Shown here: positions 5,658 to 7,311 of the stretch, in pieces
How the letters are laid out: every line of letters begins with the position of its first letter
How positions within the stretch are numbered: the stretch's first letter is position 1
Origin: Dialister sp. UBA7295
GTDB lineage: Bacteria > Bacillota > Negativicutes > Veillonellales > Dialisteraceae
Reading direction: 5' to 3'
Length of the DNA: 7,311 nt
Assembly: GCA_002471975.1 (NCBI GenBank)
Contig: DKQZ01000063.1
Coordinates: 1-7,311 of the forward strand
Notes under the pieces: model-generated
Told to the model about the DNA's origin: nothing
What the model saw: the letters and a program-made list of their open reading frames with translations, nothing else
The model's database searches: none
Program-made: the position numbers and the translations under genes

Positions 5658-5674
5658 AGGCCTGCTCCAGGCCT
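5658..5674. repeat. GC-rich hairpin AGGCCTG/CAGGCCT
   Basis: Perfect 7-bp arms flank CTC. No T-run follows, so it is not a standard terminator. The AAGGAGG just upstream (5654-5660) overlaps its left arm. Confidence 0.45.
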
Positions 5675-5715
5675 GAAATCATACAGATGAATTTTATTAG
5701 CGGATTATTTCAAAT

Positions 5716-5731
5716 AAATTAAAGTTAATTT
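5716..5731. promoter_or_regulatory. Palindrome upstream of the second binding-protein promoter
   Basis: The inverted repeat AAATTAA-AG-TTAATTT ends 22 bases before the -35 hexamer. The position is comparable to the palindrome at 4531-4551 upstream of the paralogue, but the sequence differs. Confidence 0.3.
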
Positions 5732-5753
5732 CACAAAACAAATTGATTAGAGC

Positions 5754-5781
5754 TTGAAAAAAGATAAATTTGTAATATGAT
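5754..5781 (+). promoter_or_regulatory. Promoter of the second binding-protein gene
   Basis: -35 TTGAAA (5754-5759) and -10 TATGAT (5776-5781) have a 16-base spacer; the -10 ends 42 bases before the ATG. This indicates that the gene is transcribed independently of the upstream paralogue, from which a terminator also separates it. Confidence 0.65.
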
Positions 5782-5805
5782 AATATATAGAAGATTGTAC
5801 GGTTA

Positions 5806-5821
5806 TTTCCTCAGGAGGAAA
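5806..5821 (+). promoter_or_regulatory. Palindromic ribosome binding site, copy 2
   Basis: This 16-base palindrome is identical to that at 4643-4658 and contains AGGAGG five bases before the ATG at 5824. The sequence around it differs between the two genes, so the palindrome stands out as the conserved part of the leaders. Confidence 0.6.
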
Positions 5822-5823
5822 CT

Positions 5824-6642
5824 ATGAAAAACCATATGAAAAAAGGACTGATTCTTTTGGCTCTGGCCGGTGCGGTGTGCCTGATTTCCGGCTGCGGCGA
5901 TGCGGGGAAAAATGCTCCTGCTTCCTCTTCTGCCAAACCCGTCGTTTCGTCAAAAGTGCTCAAAGTAGCCACAGAACCTTATTATCCGCCCTTCCGTTAT
6001 TGGGGTGACAGCAGTAAAAATCAGATGATGGGCTTTGAAATCGACCTGATGAATGCGGTAGCCAAAGAAATGGGGACCAAGGTGGAATGGAAAGATAAGA
6101 ACTTTGACCAGCTTGTTTCTTCCGTAGAGAAAAAAGATGTGGATCTTGCCATCGCTGCCATCACTATCAATGAAAAACGAAAAGAACATATTGATTTCTC
6201 CGATCCTTACTACAAAATGAGCAGATACCTCATCGTAGTGCCGAAAGGCAGCCGGATCAAGACCGAAGATGACCTGAAAGATAAAATCGTAGCCACCAAG
6301 AAGGATTCTACCTCTGAAGCCAAAGTCATTCTTCTGGAACCGGAAAAAATCGTGTCCAAAGACCATTATGAGGACGTATTCCAGGCAGTTACCTATGGAA
6401 ATGCAGAAGCCGCCGTATCCAATGAACAGGCAGCCATGTACTATCTCCGTCACGGCGGAAGCGACAGACTTACTGTAGGTGGCAGCATTCCGACAGAAAA
6501 CAACTTCGGTATTGCCGTATCCAAGGATAATCAGAAGCTGAAAGAAGACGTCAATAAGGCGCTGAAGAAAATCATGACTGACGGCACCTATGATAAACTC
6601 ACTGAAAAATGGTTCTCCGACCGGGCCGCAGAAAAGAACTGA
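5824..6642 (+). CDS. Amino-acid ABC transporter substrate-binding lipoprotein (paralogue 2)
   Basis: This 272-residue paralogue of the preceding gene has the same layout: signal peptide with lipobox LISGC (lipidated C24), a Ser/Ala/Pro-rich linker, then the family-3 binding domain from about residue 45. It keeps the aromatic before PP (Y54 in EPYYPPFRY), the canonical FSDPYY (125-130), the carboxylate-binding R119 in INEKRKEH, and T163. The position matching the ammonium-binding Asp of HisJ-type proteins is N200 (AAVSNEQAA versus SDEQAA in the paralogue). C-terminal signatures DGTYDKLTEKWF are shared, so the two arose by duplication. It has its own promoter, palindromic ribosome site and strong terminator. 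No transporter membrane or ATPase gene is adjacent. A role in amino acid uptake is likely; the actual ligand is unknown. Confidence 0.92.
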   Translation: MKNHMKKGLILLALAGAVCLISGCGDAGKNAPASSSAKPVVSSKVLKVATEPYYPPFRYWGDSSKNQMMGFEIDLMNAVAKEMGTKVEWKDKNFDQLVSSVEKKDVDLAIAAITINEKRKEHIDFSDPYYKMSRYLIVVPKGSRIKTEDDLKDKIVATKKDSTSEAKVILLEPEKIVSKDHYEDVFQAVTYGNAEAAVSNEQAAMYYLRHGGSDRLTVGGSIPTENNFGIAVSKDNQKLKEDVNKALKKIMTDGTYDKLTEKWFSDRAAEKN

Positions 6643-6643
6643 G

Positions 6644-6676
6644 ATTAGCCATTAGTCGTTAGCAGTTAGTTGTTAG
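6644..6676. repeat. GTTAGCC-family heptamer array
   Basis: Four and a half units (ATTAGCC, ATTAGTC, GTTAGCA, GTTAGTT, GTTAG) begin one base after the stop of the second binding-protein gene. This is the same placement as the array directly after the ABC transporter gene. Confidence 0.75.
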
Positions 6677-6688
6677 AAATAAGAAATA

Positions 6689-6727
6689 AAAAAGAGTCGA
6701 TTGCGTGAGCAGTCGGCTCTTTTTATT
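6689..6727 (+). terminator. Strong terminator of the second binding-protein gene
   Basis: A 16-bp stem (6689-6704 with 6709-6724), including two G-U pairs, closes on a GTGA tetraloop. It is preceded by an A-run and ends in a T-tract continuing as ATTT. Confidence 0.88.
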
Positions 6728-6753
6728 TCGCCCTGGTCCTTTTAGGGGGCCAT

Positions 6754-7023
6754 CGGGAAGGGTTTCCCGTGCGAGGCAGTTATGGATGGAGGCAATTGGA
6801 GCAGTATCGGGAAGGGTTTCCCGTACGTGGCGATGACGGCTAGAGACAATTAGAACGGTACCGGGAAGGATTCCCCGTGCGTGGCGATTACGGATGGAGA
6901 CAGTTGGAACGGTATCGGGAAGGGTTTCCCCTGAGTGACGGTTATGGATGGAGGCAGTTGGAGCGGTATTGGGAAGGGGTTCCCCTGCGTGACGGTTATG
7001 GATGGAGACAATTGGAGCGGTAT
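6754..7023 (+). pseudogene. Possible remnant of an 18-residue-repeat protein
   Basis: In the plus frame, the copies vary at the third codon position in about 11 of 18 codon columns, against about six at the first and four at the second, as expected if the peptide was once selected. The frame has no start codon or ribosome site upstream: it is open only from 6709. It is broken by TAG at 6841-6843, where other copies have TGG. Downstream it runs straight into a REP-like element. It is therefore not an intact gene. A never-coding minisatellite with chance third-position bias is the alternative. Confidence 0.3.
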
Positions 7024-7030
7024 CGGGAAA
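6754..7030 (+). repeat. 54-bp tandem repeat, five copies plus a partial sixth
   Basis: Units start at 6754, 6808, 6862, 6916, 6970 and 7024, each exactly 54 bases on, with no indels. The sixth stops matching after CGGGAA. Each unit opens with a small inverted repeat GGGAA-N3/4-TTCCC. Fifty-four bases is 18 codons, and one plus-strand frame reads a repeat close to GYGWRQLERYREGFPLRD. Copy 2 is the most diverged. The repeat lies between the terminator of the last gene and the REP-like elements. Confidence 0.9.
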
Positions 7031-7111
7031 TCAGTCACAACCTTGCCATGGTACTTATGAGGCTGATGCCGTACAGCTTTCATCGAAATTGCATGAATCG
7101 GTGCTCGAAAA

Positions 7112-7173
7112 GGCTCCCCTCACAGCCTCCCCGAAGTTCGGGGAGGTGGACGCGAAGCGCCCGGAGGGGCTGT
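7112..7173 (+). repeat. REP-like palindromic element, plus orientation
   Basis: The central stem CCTCCCCGAA/TTCGGGGAGG (7126-7135 with 7137-7146) is perfect. A GCG-AAG-CGC mini-hairpin follows (7152-7160). An outer pair CCCCTC/GAGGGG (7116-7121 with 7164-7169) could close a three-way junction. ACAGCC/GGCTGT (7122-7127, 7168-7173) is an alternative closing pair. It shares order and core with the element at 1441-1490 in the opposite orientation. Confidence 0.7.
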
Positions 7174-7212
7174 ACTATGGTTCAAGTTGAAAATAAGAAA
7201 AAAGGAACATGT

Positions 7213-7250
7213 AACCCCGGGGAGCTCCCACGAAGCGGGTGAGGGGGAAC
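7213..7250. repeat. Second REP-like element type (GGGGAGCTCCCACGAAG)
   Basis: The overlapping palindromes CCCCGGGG (7215-7222) and GGAGCTCC (7221-7228), then CCCACGAAGCGGG and GAGGGGGAA, make a GC-rich fold-back region with no gene. It resembles intergenic palindromic elements rather than a terminator, as no T-run follows. Confidence 0.45.
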
Positions 7251-7292
7251 GGCACTTTCGGCTGTGAATTTTTCATACCGGGTTGTCCGGCG

Positions 7293-7307
7293 TCCCCCAT
7301 CGGGGGA
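7293..7307. repeat. GC-rich hairpin at the right edge
   Basis: TCCCCC/GGGGGA (7293-7298 with 7302-7307) around ATC is probably part of a further palindromic element running out of the window. Confidence 0.4.
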
Positions 7308-7311
7308 AGCT

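Larger units (their letters stand above)
5465..5753. other. Intergenic region between the two binding-protein genes
   Basis: No gene is seen. It holds a 14-base palindrome (5497-5510), a terminator (5518-5558), an unassigned stretch (5560-5650), a GC-rich hairpin without a T-run (5658-5674), and an AT-rich palindrome (5716-5731) just above the second gene's promoter. Confidence 0.6.

Noticed and set aside
6754..7030. CRISPR array
   Set aside because: The repeats are contiguous 54-base units without unique spacers.
6850..7083. Minus-strand 77-codon frame with Pro-rich 18-residue repeats
   Set aside because: It is the antisense reading of the 54-bp repeats. Differences between units fall at its first codon positions, opposite to what selection on it would give.
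6877..7242. Plus-strand 121-codon frame as an intact gene
   Set aside because: Its start is a GTG in the middle of a repeat unit without a ribosome site, and its C-terminal third is REP-like palindromic sequence.

Overview
This is a window of about 7.3 kb from a low-to-middle GC Gram-positive-type (Bacillota) chromosome. Strong AGGAGG ribosome sites, TTGAAA/TATAAT-like promoters, and an unusually dense population of short interspersed repeats fit a Negativicutes genome of the Acidaminococcus/Dialister/Megasphaera kind. These repeats are GTTAGCC heptamer arrays, CGAACAACGAA and CACGGACCACGG strings, and GC-rich hairpin elements. The taxon is an inference from style, not from a marker gene.

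Layout, left to right. (1) Positions 1-206 hold the C-terminal tail of an Rpn/PD-(D/E)XK-type transposase-nuclease, cut by the window edge and followed by a bidirectional hairpin terminator. (2) A minus-strand flavoredoxin-like flavin reductase lies at 491-1060. (3) A 60-residue, antitoxin-like hypothetical protein lies on the minus strand at 1155-1337, embedded in repeats; its last codons and stop fall in a heptamer array. (4) A 574-residue fused permease-ATPase of the SbmA/BacA/YddA-like ABC class lies on the plus strand at 1740-3464. It has its own promoter and shares a convergent terminator with (5), a phd-doc type II toxin-antitoxin operon on the minus strand (4199 down to 3580). That operon has a near-consensus promoter and a palindromic operator candidate between the -35 and -10. 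(6) Two paralogous lipoproteins of the polar amino-acid binding family lie in tandem (4661-5464 and 5824-6642). Each has its own promoter and terminator, and both start behind an identical palindromic Shine-Dalgarno sequence. No permease or ATPase partner is in the window. (7) A repeat-rich tail at 6643-7311 contains a 54-bp (18-codon) tandem repeat in five copies and REP-like hairpin elements.

The genes form mostly independent one- or two-gene units, separated by repeats or terminators, rather than one pathway. The clearest operon is phd-doc (4-nt overlap). The two binding proteins look like a duplication followed by divergence of the ligand pocket: each has lost a different conserved ligand-contact residue.

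I see no clear new defence or mobile system. The most unusual element is the 54-bp repeat. Its copies differ mainly at third codon positions of one plus-strand frame, which suggests the remains of a once-translated 18-residue repeat protein.
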